From NCBI RefSeq assembly GCF_023913755.1, contig NZ_JAMXBJ010000028.1, positions 2,763-65,543 of the forward strand: a DNA stretch of 62,781 bases. Reading direction: 5' to 3'. The position numbers and the translations under genes were made by a program. The notes under the pieces were generated by a model that searched no databases, was not told the DNA's origin, and saw only the letters and a list, made by a program, of their open reading frames with translations. This document shows, piece after piece, positions 24,843 through 33,070 of this stretch (position 1 is the stretch's first letter; the number at the start of each line of letters is the position of its first letter). This stretch comes from Pseudarthrobacter cellobiosi (GTDB lineage Bacteria > Actinomycetota > Actinomycetes > Actinomycetales > Micrococcaceae).

Positions 24843-26618
24843 ATGTCTCCATCGAACAAGGCGGTTTCATTGAACCAGCCCACTCAACCGACCGGGACGG
24901 GTTCCCGGCACCCTGTTGCCGGCTCGCGGACCGACGAACTTCATACCGACTTTGTTGACCGTGCCGGGGAGCTGGTAAGTGCCCAACAGCGGATGCAGGG
25001 GCTTCTGAGTGCCGTTGTTGCCCTGGCTGAGGACCTGAGCCTGGAGGCCGTGCTGCATAGGGTGGTCAGCTCAGCTTGCCACCTCCTCCAGGCTGAATAT
25101 GGAGCCTTGGGTGTGATAGGACGCGACCGTGCCCTGAGCCATTTCATCGCTGTGGGGATAGACGACGCACGCGCCCGTAAGATTGGCCCCCTCCCCACAG
25201 GACACGGCGTTCTGGGCCTGTTGATCCGCGATCCGAAGCCGCTGCGGTTACATGATCTTAGCCAGCACCCGGATGCCTACGGGTTTCCCAAGAATCATCC
25301 GCCGATGAAATCTTTCCTCGGTGTGCCTGTCCGCGTGAGGGACGTTGTGTTCGGCAATCTTTATCTGACCCAAAAGAAGGGCGGCGGCGATTTCACGGAC
25401 GAAGACGAGGGGCTGGCCGAGGCACTTGCTGCGGCCGCCGGCGTCGCCATTGAAAACGCCAGGCTCTATGACGATGCCCGGCGCCGAACCGCGTGGCTGC
25501 AGGCGTGCATGGATGTGACGAGCAAGATGATGGTCGATGAGGAGACGCCGGAGGGCCAGGACGGGGGACTGGACATGATCGCGGCCAGGGCGCTCCGGGA
25601 GTCCGGTTCCACTCTTGCCCTCGTCCTGGTCCAGGAGGACACTTCCAACTTGTACCGCATCGCGGGAGGCGCGGGAAACCTCGCTTCGCAGTGGGTTGGA
25701 CGGCTCTTGCCGTTTGACTCTGTCGAAATCGGCACTGTCCTTGCTACGGGCAAGGCTGCTGTGGTTGAAGCCGCTTCGTCCGCTCTCGGTGGCGCGGAGG
25801 GGCTGGTTGAGGGCCGGCTGCTGGTCATCGACCTAAGCGCCCGCGGCACCCACTACGGGCTCCTGGTCCTCCAGCGTGAACATGTTGCCGGGACATTCAG
25901 CCAGACGGACATGGAAATGGGCACCGTGTTCGGTTCGCATGTGGCTCTTGCCCTTGAACTGGCCCGGGCGCACCGGATGCGGGAACAGATCGCCGTTTTC
26001 AGCGACAGGGACAGGATCGCCCGCGACCTCCACGACCTCGTCATCCAGCGCCTTTTCGCGGCGGGGCTCAGCATCCAAAGCCTCCGGCGCTACGTGACCG
26101 GTGACCCGGCGGCCAGCACCATCCGGACCGTGACCGCCGAACTTGACGAGACCATCCGGGAGCTTCGGAACACCATCTATTCGCTGAGCGACTCCAAGAC
26201 CGGGAAGGAACTTCTCAGTAGCCGTGTCCTTCAAGCCGTTCGCACAGGCACCCAGTCCCTGCCTTTCGTTCCCCACTTGACGCTGACGGGGGCAATCGAC
26301 GCGATCCGGGACGAGGAAACTGCCCTGAACATTTTGGCTGTCATCACCGAAGGGCTGAGCAACGCTGTTCGCCACTCGGGAGCAGACACGATCCGCGTTT
26401 CAGTTTCCGTGGAGGACGGATTCGTCTGCGTCGTAATCCAGGACAACGGCACAGAATTCACGGTGCCTTCGCATGGCAACGGCAACGGACTGTCGCCTTC
26501 GCACGGCAACGGACTGTCGAACATGGAACACAGGGCCCGGACGCTGGGCGGTACTTTCGAGGTGTCCGGCTCCCCCGAAAGGGGAACGGCATTGACCTGG
26601 AGGGCTCCGGTTTTTTGA
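24843..26618 (+). CDS. devS: Two-GAF sensor histidine kinase, DevS/DosT-like
   Basis: A 591-residue cytoplasmic kinase. GAF-A spans about 60-210 and GAF-B about 230-375; then HisKA_3 with the phospho-acceptor His397 in RIARDLHDLVIQRL, and HATPase_c with N507 (EGLSNAVRHSG) and DNG at 534-536. GAF-A carries PKNHPPMKSFLGVPVRVRD: His152 aligns with the region where mycobacterial DevS (His149) holds its haem, so sensing of O2, NO or CO is plausible; this is inference. The ATP-lid glycine box contains a short duplication (PSHGNGNGL then PSHGNGL). The cognate regulator is encoded convergently just downstream; the two stops lie in a triplicated 22-bp repeat. Confidence 0.85.
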   Translation: MSPSNKAVSLNQPTQPTGTGSRHPVAGSRTDELHTDFVDRAGELVSAQQRMQGLLSAVVALAEDLSLEAVLHRVVSSACHLLQAEYGALGVIGRDRALSHFIAVGIDDARARKIGPLPTGHGVLGLLIRDPKPLRLHDLSQHPDAYGFPKNHPPMKSFLGVPVRVRDVVFGNLYLTQKKGGGDFTDEDEGLAEALAAAAGVAIENARLYDDARRRTAWLQACMDVTSKMMVDEETPEGQDGGLDMIAARALRESGSTLALVLVQEDTSNLYRIAGGAGNLASQWVGRLLPFDSVEIGTVLATGKAAVVEAASSALGGAEGLVEGRLLVIDLSARGTHYGLLVLQREHVAGTFSQTDMEMGTVFGSHVALALELARAHRMREQIAVFSDRDRIARDLHDLVIQRLFAAGLSIQSLRRYVTGDPAASTIRTVTAELDETIRELRNTIYSLSDSKTGKELLSSRVLQAVRTGTQSLPFVPHLTLTGAIDAIRDEETALNILAVITEGLSNAVRHSGADTIRVSVSVEDGFVCVVIQDNGTEFTVPSHGNGNGLSPSHGNGLSNMEHRARTLGGTFEVSGSPERGTALTWRAPVF

Positions 26619-26677
26619 CGGCTACTGGTCAGGTTTTTGACGGCTACTGGTCAGGTTTTTGACGGCTACTGGTCAGG
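26612..26677. repeat. Three perfect 22-bp tandem repeats at the devS/devR convergent ends
   Basis: The unit begins TTTTTGACGG and ends CTACTGGTCAGG (22 bp); it occurs at 26612-26633, 26634-26655 and 26656-26677. The first copy contains the TGA stop of the kinase gene. The third copy, read on the minus strand, supplies the last codons (Pro-Asp-Gln) and TAG stop of the regulator gene. Every copy has both stops, so the duplication leaves both proteins unchanged. Confidence 0.95.
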
Positions 26678-27349
26678 GGAGGAATGCTGCGCCATGTGGA
26701 CCGCGGCCTGAGTTCGCCGCTCGAAACCCAGCTTCGCAAGCAGGGACGAGACGTAGTTCTTCACTGTCTTTTCCGCCAGCAGCATGCGTTCGCCGATCTG
26801 GCGGTTCGTCAGGCCTTCACCGACCAGTTCCAGCACCCTGCGCTCCTGCCGGGTCAACGACGCGACCCTTGGGTCCACGCGCTTAGGTTCTGCCAGTCCC
26901 TGAATGATCCTGGCTTTCAGGTCGGCATCAAACAGAGACTCACCCCTGGCAGCGCGACGCAGGGCACCGATCAGGTCCGTACCACCTATTTCCTTGAGAA
27001 CGTATCCTGAGGCCCCGGCTAGGACCGCACCGCGGAGCGCCTGCTCGTCGTCGTAGCTTGTAAGGATCAGGCAATTGATCGTTTCGTCAACTGAATGGAC
27101 ATCGCGGCAGACCTCGATGCCTGTCCCGTCCGGCAATCGCGCATCAAGGATTGCCACGTCCGGGTGGAGCGCTGGAATTCGGCGTGCGGCTTCGGCGGCG
27201 GAGCCGGACATGCCGACGACGACGAATCCCTCGCTCTCCAGAAGGTCCTGGAGTCCCCGGCGCACCAGTTCATGATCATCAAGGATGAACACCCTAATGC
27301 CGGTGTTGGGCAAGGCAACCCCGTGCTCTGATGCTGTAGTGGCGTTCAT
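26666..27349 (-). CDS. devR: DevR/DosR-like NarL-family response regulator
   Basis: A 227-residue regulator. The receiver domain has DDHELVRRGL at residue 24, phospho-acceptor D69 in VAILDARLPDG, T97 in LILTSY and K119 in GYVLKE. The LuxR-type HTH (LTRQERRVLELVGEGLTN) is followed by the recognition helix and the segment LAEKTVKNYVSSLLAKLG, then ERRTQAAV. This C-terminal stretch and the DARLPDGTGIEVCRD stretch are nearly the same as in mycobacterial DevR, as I recall it. GGAAGGGATAGGT precedes ATG 27349; about 15 residues extend before the receiver domain. A palindrome of the DosR-box type lies about 90 bp upstream (27440-27453). Confidence 0.88.
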   Translation of the reverse strand: MNATTASEHGVALPNTGIRVFILDDHELVRRGLQDLLESEGFVVVGMSGSAAEAARRIPALHPDVAILDARLPDGTGIEVCRDVHSVDETINCLILTSYDDEQALRGAVLAGASGYVLKEIGGTDLIGALRRAARGESLFDADLKARIIQGLAEPKRVDPRVASLTRQERRVLELVGEGLTNRQIGERMLLAEKTVKNYVSSLLAKLGFERRTQAAVHMAQHSSPDQ

Positions 27350-27439
27350 ACCTATCCCTTCCGTGCCGCAGTTCCACTGGCAACGAGGGTGCCCTGCCTG
27401 CGCCTGACTCATTCTTTAGGAACGGCCAAGTTGCCACAA

Positions 27440-27453
27440 GGGTCCAATGACCC
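27440..27453. promoter_or_regulatory. Palindrome resembling a DosR box upstream of devR
   Basis: GGGTCCAATGACCC: 5-bp arms GGGTC and GACCC around CAAT. It lies about 90 bp upstream of the devR-like start and overlaps the first codons of the damaged metallo-beta-lactamase gene on the other strand. It could autoregulate devR. Confidence 0.45.
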
Positions 27454-28614
27454 GAATCGCTGGCGCCCGCTTCCTGGGGGGCTACCGACACCGTGACGAG
27501 GTCCCGGGACCTCGTGGATTCGGGTGGACAGCGGATTCTTATCGACTGTGGGTTGTTCCAGGGATCCAAACGCATCCGTGTCCGCAACCGGGCACCTTTC
27601 CCGTACCCCCGGCATCCATTGACGCAGTTCTGCTGACCCACGCCCACCTGGACCACACAGGCTACGTGCCAGCACTGGTCAGGGACGGCTTCCGGGGGCG
27701 AGTCCACGCTCCTGCGGCCACTACGGAACTGTGCACGCTCCTGCTGCCTGACAGCGGACACCTCCAGGAGGAGGAAGCGCGCTAAGCGGACCTGCACGAA
27801 TATTCATCCCATCACCCCGCCGTCCCGGGTTACACAGCCGCGGATGCCGTGCGGTCCTTGAACAGCTTCGAGCCGCACGATTTTGACACACCCCTCGATC
27901 TTGGGGGGAGGCATTCAGGCCACTTTTGTGCCGGCAGGGCACATCTTTGGCGCCTCGCAGATACGGCTGACTGTCGAGGGCACGCGCGTGCACTTCACGG
28001 GGAACCTCGGCCGGCCCTGATCCACTGATGCACATCCCGGACATCCCCATTTATCTCAATAGCCCGATGGCTATCGACTCGCCGGGAATGTACCAAAGGC
28101 ACCCCGAAGAACACCGGCTGCAGGAACGCGAGTACACAGAGATGTATCGGGTGGCCACCATGACCCGGAGCGTGGATGATTCCAAACTGCTGAACCTGCG
28201 CGGAGGCCCCATGGTGATTACCTCGGCGAGCGGCATGCTCACATGGGGCCGGATCCTGCACCATCCGCAGGCCTACGGACCCGACCCAAAAACGTGGTGG
28301 CGCTCAACGGATACCAGGCCGCGGGTACGCGTGGTGCCCCCGTGGCGGGCGGGGCGAGGCAGTTACGGATCTTCGGCCAGGACGTTCCCACCAAGGCCGA
28401 AGTCGTTATGATGGACAGCCTTTCGGCGCATGCGGATTCCAATGAAATCGTCGAGTGGATGCGCGCAGCACCACAAGCTCCCCGCCTGACGTATATCACC
28501 CACGGTGAGCCGGAATGGTCTGACGCTTTGCGGGTTCGCGTCAGACGTGAACTGGGCTGGAATGTCCGAGTTCCTGAGCACCTTGAAGCCGTATCGCTGA
28601 AACATGCCAGCTGA
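27447..28614 (+). pseudogene. Metallo-beta-lactamase/beta-CASP RNA-processing hydrolase, multiply damaged
   Basis: Clear pieces of a MBL-fold ribonuclease-like protein occur in changing frames. They are MTRIAGARFLG (27447), then RILIDCGLFQGSKRIRVRNR, then the zinc-binding LLTHAHLDHTGYVP, a stop after EEEAR at 27783-27785 followed by ADLHEYSSHHPA in the same frame, then AGHIFGASQIRLTV. After a gap that lacks about 80-90 expected residues come IPIYLNSPMAIDSPGMY, MVITSASGMLTWG and, after one more shift, KAEVVMMDSLSAHADSNEIV and YITHGEP. Two of the shifts sit in G6 runs and one in an A5 run. Relatives of this family belong to DosR-linked gene sets in mycobacteria. The gene is divergent from devR. 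Confidence 0.82.
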
Positions 28615-28647
28615 CAGGCCCCTGGAGGGATCGTCAGGCTCCGATCC

Positions 28648-29289
28648 CTAAGGAAATATCCTGAGCGCGGTGTCCCAGTTGAAGTGCCCATGCTCAGGGC
28701 TGACCCGCAGGCCCGTGACAACCAGCATGAAGGCTTCAAGTTCGCGCGAACGCCGAAGCGGTCCTACGTCGATGGGCCTCAGTCCTGCGGCCGCTGCCAC
28801 CGCGCTGACTTTCTCTTTAGCGTGCTCCGAGTCGCCCGCGATGAACACGTCCAGATGTTGTCCCGCGACCTTTCCAGCCTCCAAGGTGGCGGGGAACGTG
28901 GTGTTGAACGCTTTCACCACATCTGCGCGTCCATTCAACAGGCGGGCTGTTTCTTCGGCTGCGGACGTGCCAGGCTCCGTGGTCAGCCGATCGAAGTTTG
29001 TGACGTCCACCGTGTTGCTGATATCCACCACGACACGTCCGTCAAGAAGGTCACCGGTTTCCACGATGGCGTTGTGCACCTCCTTGTGCGGGATGGCCAG
29101 GAAGACTATCGCTCCTGTGATGTGCGCCCCGGTCAGGCCTCCCGTCGCGCCGGGTCCCAGGCTTTCGACCAAGTCCCGGGTCTTGGAGCCGTCTCGGCCA
29201 AGAACCTGTACCGGGTTGTTACCTCGCAGCATTGTCAGGGCGAGTGCGCGGGCCATGTGCCCGCTGCCGAGAATGGTGATATTGGTCAT
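28648..29289 (-). CDS. NADPH-dependent F420 reductase-like protein (NADP oxidoreductase, coenzyme F420-dependent)
   Basis: A 213-residue Rossmann protein. The start MTNITILGSGHMARALA at 29289 follows AAGGAAGACC; the dinucleotide-binding GSGHMA lies at residues 8-13. Further family features are VFLAIPHKEV, VVDISNTVD and KAFNTTFPATL. Members move hydride between NADP(H) and F420; whether this one uses F420 cannot be shown. A DosR-like box lies 71 bp upstream and is shared with the divergent usp gene. Confidence 0.85.
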   Translation of the reverse strand: MTNITILGSGHMARALALTMLRGNNPVQVLGRDGSKTRDLVESLGPGATGGLTGAHITGAIVFLAIPHKEVHNAIVETGDLLDGRVVVDISNTVDVTNFDRLTTEPGTSAAEETARLLNGRADVVKAFNTTFPATLEAGKVAGQHLDVFIAGDSEHAKEKVSAVAAAAGLRPIDVGPLRRSRELEAFMLVVTGLRVSPEHGHFNWDTALRIFP

Positions 29290-29359
29290 GGTCTTCCTTT
29301 GACGGGCGGCTGTGCTCTGCATGTAGATCCAGTAGACACAGTTACCAGGTAGGGCAAAA

Positions 29360-29373
29360 GGGACGAAAGCCCC
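29360..29373. promoter_or_regulatory. DosR-box-like palindrome between F420-type oxidoreductase and usp genes
   Basis: GGGACGAAAGCCCC, preceded by a second partial AGGGCAAAA at 29351. It sits 71 bp from the minus-strand start (29289) and 74 bp from the plus-strand start (29447), so one box may serve both. Confidence 0.65.
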
Positions 29374-29446
29374 GGAACCAGACGGGGTGGGGGCTTAAGG
29401 CACTAGCCGTGCCGTGACTCAGGGAGACACTGGGTGAGGGGAAGTG

Positions 29447-30328
29447 ATGAAAAGGGGGCAGGACTTGAAAGCGAACGAAGTCCTGGTAGGGGCCGATGGC
29501 TCCAGGACGGGCCAAGAGGCTGCGGACTGGGCTGCGCACAGAGCGAATGGACGAGGTCTTCGCCTGCATTTGGTGCGGGTGGTACCGGAACCTTCGTACT
29601 ACAGGGTACCGGCGCGGTACGGGGAGGCCGTGGCCGAGGCGGAGGCGCTGCTGGGCCTGGAGCGTGACCGAGTGGCCGAGCGGCATCCCACGCTGGAGAT
29701 CGTTACCAGCTGGCAGCCCGGCGAGCCGGAACACGTACTAAGCCTGTTGTCCGTTGGCGCCGAGATTGTGGTTCTCGGTTCGGACCGTTCAGCAGACAGG
29801 CGGGGGGAGGGATTTGGGTCGGTCAGCTTTCAGACGGCAATCATGTGTCGAAGTCCCGTCGCTGTCATTCCCGCTCCCAGGGTGGTGAGCCGAATCGGGG
29901 TGGTGGTTGGCATCGACGGGTCGGCTGACTCCGAGCTTGCCCTGAAGATGGCGGCGGAGGAGGCAAACCGGGCGGGGGAGGAACTGACAGTGCTGCATGC
30001 GGTGCCAAAAACGCTGACCTCAGCTGACGCGGTAGGCAGGATGGGATCCGATCACCGCCGTGAGCCTGATCCCCCGGCGCTTATCTCCGAAGTCGCCGGC
30101 AGCGTGCGGGAGAAATTTCCGGCGCTGACTGTTTACGAGGCTCTGGAATCGGATGATTCTCCTGCCGATGCTCTCATCCATGCCTCAGAACAGGCGATCC
30201 TTTTGGTGATTGGCTCCTGGGGACGCGATGGACTGCGGAAACCCATCGGATCCGTAGCCGAAAAGGTTCTGATGCGATTGCCTTGTCCCACTATCATCAC
30301 CCGTCCTGCATCTGGACACGCCTCCTGA
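29447..30328 (+). CDS. Universal stress protein, two UspA domains
   Basis: A 293-residue tandem UspA protein. Domain 1: EVLVGADGSRTGQEA at the N-terminus, but its loop VVLGSDRSADRRGEGFGSVS is altered compared with the usual GxxGxGG pattern. Domain 2: GVVVGIDGSADSELAL and VIGSWGRDGLRKPIGSVAEKV, closer to the ATP-binding form. The ATG at 29447 follows a GTG and a GAGGGGAAG RBS. Confidence 0.85.
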   Translation: MKRGQDLKANEVLVGADGSRTGQEAADWAAHRANGRGLRLHLVRVVPEPSYYRVPARYGEAVAEAEALLGLERDRVAERHPTLEIVTSWQPGEPEHVLSLLSVGAEIVVLGSDRSADRRGEGFGSVSFQTAIMCRSPVAVIPAPRVVSRIGVVVGIDGSADSELALKMAAEEANRAGEELTVLHAVPKTLTSADAVGRMGSDHRREPDPPALISEVAGSVREKFPALTVYEALESDDSPADALIHASEQAILLVIGSWGRDGLRKPIGSVAEKVLMRLPCPTIITRPASGHAS

Positions 30329-30462
30329 TATCAGCCACTGGTCAAGGCCGCCATGAGTGACCTATGGCCCTACCCGCGGCGGCACGCGAGGCTGACTCTG
30401 GAGGGAGCTGGCGCGGCCGGAGCTGGCGGAAGAATCCGAATATCGACCACGGGAGGACTTCC

Positions 30463-31971
30463 ATGCGGGCCCGTTCCATCACCATGCTCATCTTTGGCAC
30501 CTTGTTCTCGATGCTGGGTATCGGGTTGCTCTTCGGCGGCATAGGTGCCTCGTGGGTCAATTCACTCCAGAACGACGGCGGATACCTCACCTCACCGAGT
30601 GAACGATTCGACGTAGATTCCTCAGCGATCATTTCCGCCGGGCCGGACAACATGCGTGATGACGCCTATCCAGGGCCTTTGCCCTTTGATGTGGGCAGCA
30701 TCCGGATTTCGGCGGAATCCGCTAATGCCGGCAAAGCGATCTTTGTCGGCATAGCCCCCCGCTCTGACGTGGAGCGCTACCTGTCCGGGGCCAACTACTC
30801 CGAGCTGCTGGACGTCAGTTTCCGGCCCTTCCATGTTGAGTATCGGGAAACACAGGGCTCACAGCAACCGCCTCTGCCGTCCGGGCAAGACTTTTGGGCG
30901 GCGTCCGCTTCGGGACCCGGTGAACAAGAACTGGACTGGAATATCGAGACGGGGAACTGGTCGGTGGTGGTGATGAATGCCGATGCCAGTCCGGACATTC
31001 GCGCGGACCTGAAGGTGGGGTTCCGGTCTGAGCTTCTTGGGCCGATAGCCGCCGGTTTGCTGGCAGTGGGAGCCATTCTGTTGGTTATCGGGGTTCCGCT
31101 GCTGATCTTCGGCGCCCAAGGACTGGGCAGGCATGCGCCGGCGGCGGCTCCGCCTGGAGCCGCAGTGCAAGCGCCTGTGGCGTTCGCCGGTCCTGCCGTC
31201 CTGCCACCACTGTCCTCTCCCGATGCGGAGCCGGCGCCATACCCGGCTCGACTGTGGGGGGAGCTCGACCCGGTGCTATCCAGATGGCTGTGGCTCGTGA
31301 AGTGGTTCCTGGCCATTCCGCACTTCATAGTGCTGTTCTTCCTCTGGTTTGCGTTCGTTGTGGTCACCGTCATTGCCGGATTCGCAATCCTGTTTACAGG
31401 CCGCTTTCCCCGTTCACTCTTCGATTTCAACGTAGGAGTCCTTCGCTGGAACTGGCGAGTGGCTTTCTATGCCTACTCCGCGCTGGGAACGGACACGTAC
31501 CCGCCCTTCACACTGGCGAGGACGGACTACCCGGCCGATTTCGAGGTTGATTACCCGGAGCGGCTTTCCCGTGGGCTCGTGCTGGTCAAGTGGTGGCTGC
31601 TGGCGCTGCCCCACCTGATCATCATTGCCGCGCTGACGGGCACGAGCACCGTCCGCTGGAGCGACCCCGGGACCCCAGGTATCAGGTACGAGACCGGGAC
31701 GGGATTTTCGTTGTTAGGCTTCCTGGTTTTTGTCGCCGCGGTGATCCTGCTGTTCAGCGGCCGCTACCAGCGCCCGCTCTTCGACCTGCTCTTGGGCTTC
31801 AACCGCTGGATCTACCGGGTCATCACCTACACAGCCCTGATGCGCGATGAATACCCGCCCTTCCGCCTGGACCAGGGCGCCCGGGAAGTCCACGAGCGTT
31901 TTCCAGGTGCGGGCGACGCTAATACGGTGCGCCCACCATCCCCATCGGATGGTCCTACAGCGCGCAGTTGA
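30463..31971 (+). CDS. DUF4389 domain-containing membrane protein
   Basis: A 502-residue membrane protein starting MRARSITMLIFG at 30463 after GGGAGG. It has an N-terminal TM, an extracellular beta-rich region of about 150 residues, a TM pair near 190-220, a Pro/Ala linker and then two DUF4389 units. Each unit has a characteristic tryptophan-rich helix (LWLVKWFLAIPHFIVLFFLW and LVLVKWWLLALPHLIIIAAL) and an R-F/W-Y-A/T-Y..YPPF signature (TDTYPPFTL, DEYPPFRL). Function unknown; such proteins recur in actinobacterial stress and lipid-envelope gene neighbourhoods. Its 3' end overlaps the convergent ABC permease fragment by 17 bp. Confidence 0.85.
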   Translation: MRARSITMLIFGTLFSMLGIGLLFGGIGASWVNSLQNDGGYLTSPSERFDVDSSAIISAGPDNMRDDAYPGPLPFDVGSIRISAESANAGKAIFVGIAPRSDVERYLSGANYSELLDVSFRPFHVEYRETQGSQQPPLPSGQDFWAASASGPGEQELDWNIETGNWSVVVMNADASPDIRADLKVGFRSELLGPIAAGLLAVGAILLVIGVPLLIFGAQGLGRHAPAAAPPGAAVQAPVAFAGPAVLPPLSSPDAEPAPYPARLWGELDPVLSRWLWLVKWFLAIPHFIVLFFLWFAFVVVTVIAGFAILFTGRFPRSLFDFNVGVLRWNWRVAFYAYSALGTDTYPPFTLARTDYPADFEVDYPERLSRGLVLVKWWLLALPHLIIIAALTGTSTVRWSDPGTPGIRYETGTGFSLLGFLVFVAAVILLFSGRYQRPLFDLLLGFNRWIYRVITYTALMRDEYPPFRLDQGAREVHERFPGAGDANTVRPPSPSDGPTARS

Positions 31972-32927
31972 GGCTCCGTTGAAGCAGCAGGGCCCCGAGT
32001 GCCAGCAGCGCCGCGGCCATAGCGGCGAGGACCGCCAATTGAGGCAGGATGTCGACCAGCCCGCCGTCGTGTCGCTGGACTACGGCGAAAGCGTCATAGG
32101 CCCAGCGGTGCGGGGTGGCCCGGGAAACGGTCTGAAGAGTTTCAGAGAAGAACTCCGGGGGCACCATGGAACCTCCCAGGCCCGCCAGCACCAGGCCCAG
32201 GCCCACTCCGACGCCGGAAGCTGCGGCGTCGTTGTCCAGGACAGAGCCGATCACCATGGCGGCCGCGGCGGAGACTGCCGCAAACAGGACCAGGATGAGG
32301 CCGGCCAGGAGCGCATTGCCCCAGTCGACGCCAAACAGCAGCGCGGTCCCGAGCATGATGTAGCCGCCTTGGATCACTGCGATCCCAAAGCGCCCCAAGG
32401 CCTGCCCGGCAATGGCCTGCCAGCTTGTGACGGGAGCTGACATCATGCGCGCGATGACGCCGAGGCGCCGGGCCTGGATCAGTGTTGCCGCTCCGGTGAG
32501 GGAGCTCAGGAAAACAAACAACAGAAGCTGTTGGGCGGCGCCCAGATCGAACTGGCCCAATCCCGTGAATTCCTGGGTCACATTGTTGGTGTCCACGATC
32601 TCCAGGCGCGGCAGCTCCACGGCATCCCGGGCCGCTTCCATTGCCGCGGCTGCTTCAACCCGGCCGGCGCCTGCTTCCTCGATGGCGGCAAGCTGGCGAT
32701 GCCCGGCGTCGACTGCCTGCACCGAGGCGCGCACCGACTGAAGCGCAGCCTGCGCGGCGGACTGTGATGCCATCGCCACTTCCACATCAGCGGGCCGGCC
32801 GTCGTCAAATGCCGTGGCGGCGGCATCGCTTATGAAGACGCCGACGTCGGTACGACCCCGGCTCAGGTCGGCCCGCACAGCGTCCGCGCCTCCGGAGGTG
32901 ACCCGGAGTCCGTCCGCCGTCAGTGAC
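31955..32927 (-). pseudogene. ABC-2 type transporter permease, C-terminal part (gene split by IS21-like insertion)
   Basis: About 320 residues reading LSQSLTADGLRVTSGG from the insertion edge, through DVGVFISDAAATAFDDG (substrate-side domain), to five hydrophobic segments with SLTGAATLIQARRLGVI and GLGLVLAGLGGSMVP, typical of ABC-2 permeases. The missing N-terminus, MSTILAVAGVEVRRFLRD, is at 37364-37570 on the same strand, beyond the mobile element. Together they make a full-length permease, so the insertion interrupted a real gene. The first in-frame start-like codon after the break is a GTG at 32878, but the first TM segment and N-terminus are lost. Confidence 0.87.
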
Positions 32928-32985
32928 TGTGACAGGTTTGGATGGCCCCGGTAGGACGCTTATTTCTGGCCCCACTTCGTGACTC
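32928..32985 (+). repeat. Left terminal inverted repeat region of the IS21-like element
   Basis: Contains two TGGCCCC transposase-site-like motifs (32943-32949 and 32967-32974 region) and a third further in (about 33013), as in the multiple internal repeats of IS21 ends. It begins TGTGACAG. Confidence 0.7.
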
Positions 32986-33070
32986 GCCGGGCAGCTTATG
33001 ACGGTTATATGTGGCCCCGCCTTCAACGTTGGATCCATCAGTGGATGGATGCGACGGAAGGCTGGTCTGG

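Noticed and set aside
26612..26677. CRISPR-like repeat block
   Set aside because: The three 22-bp units are directly adjacent without spacers, so it is a tandem repeat. No CRISPR array or cas gene was seen anywhere in the window.
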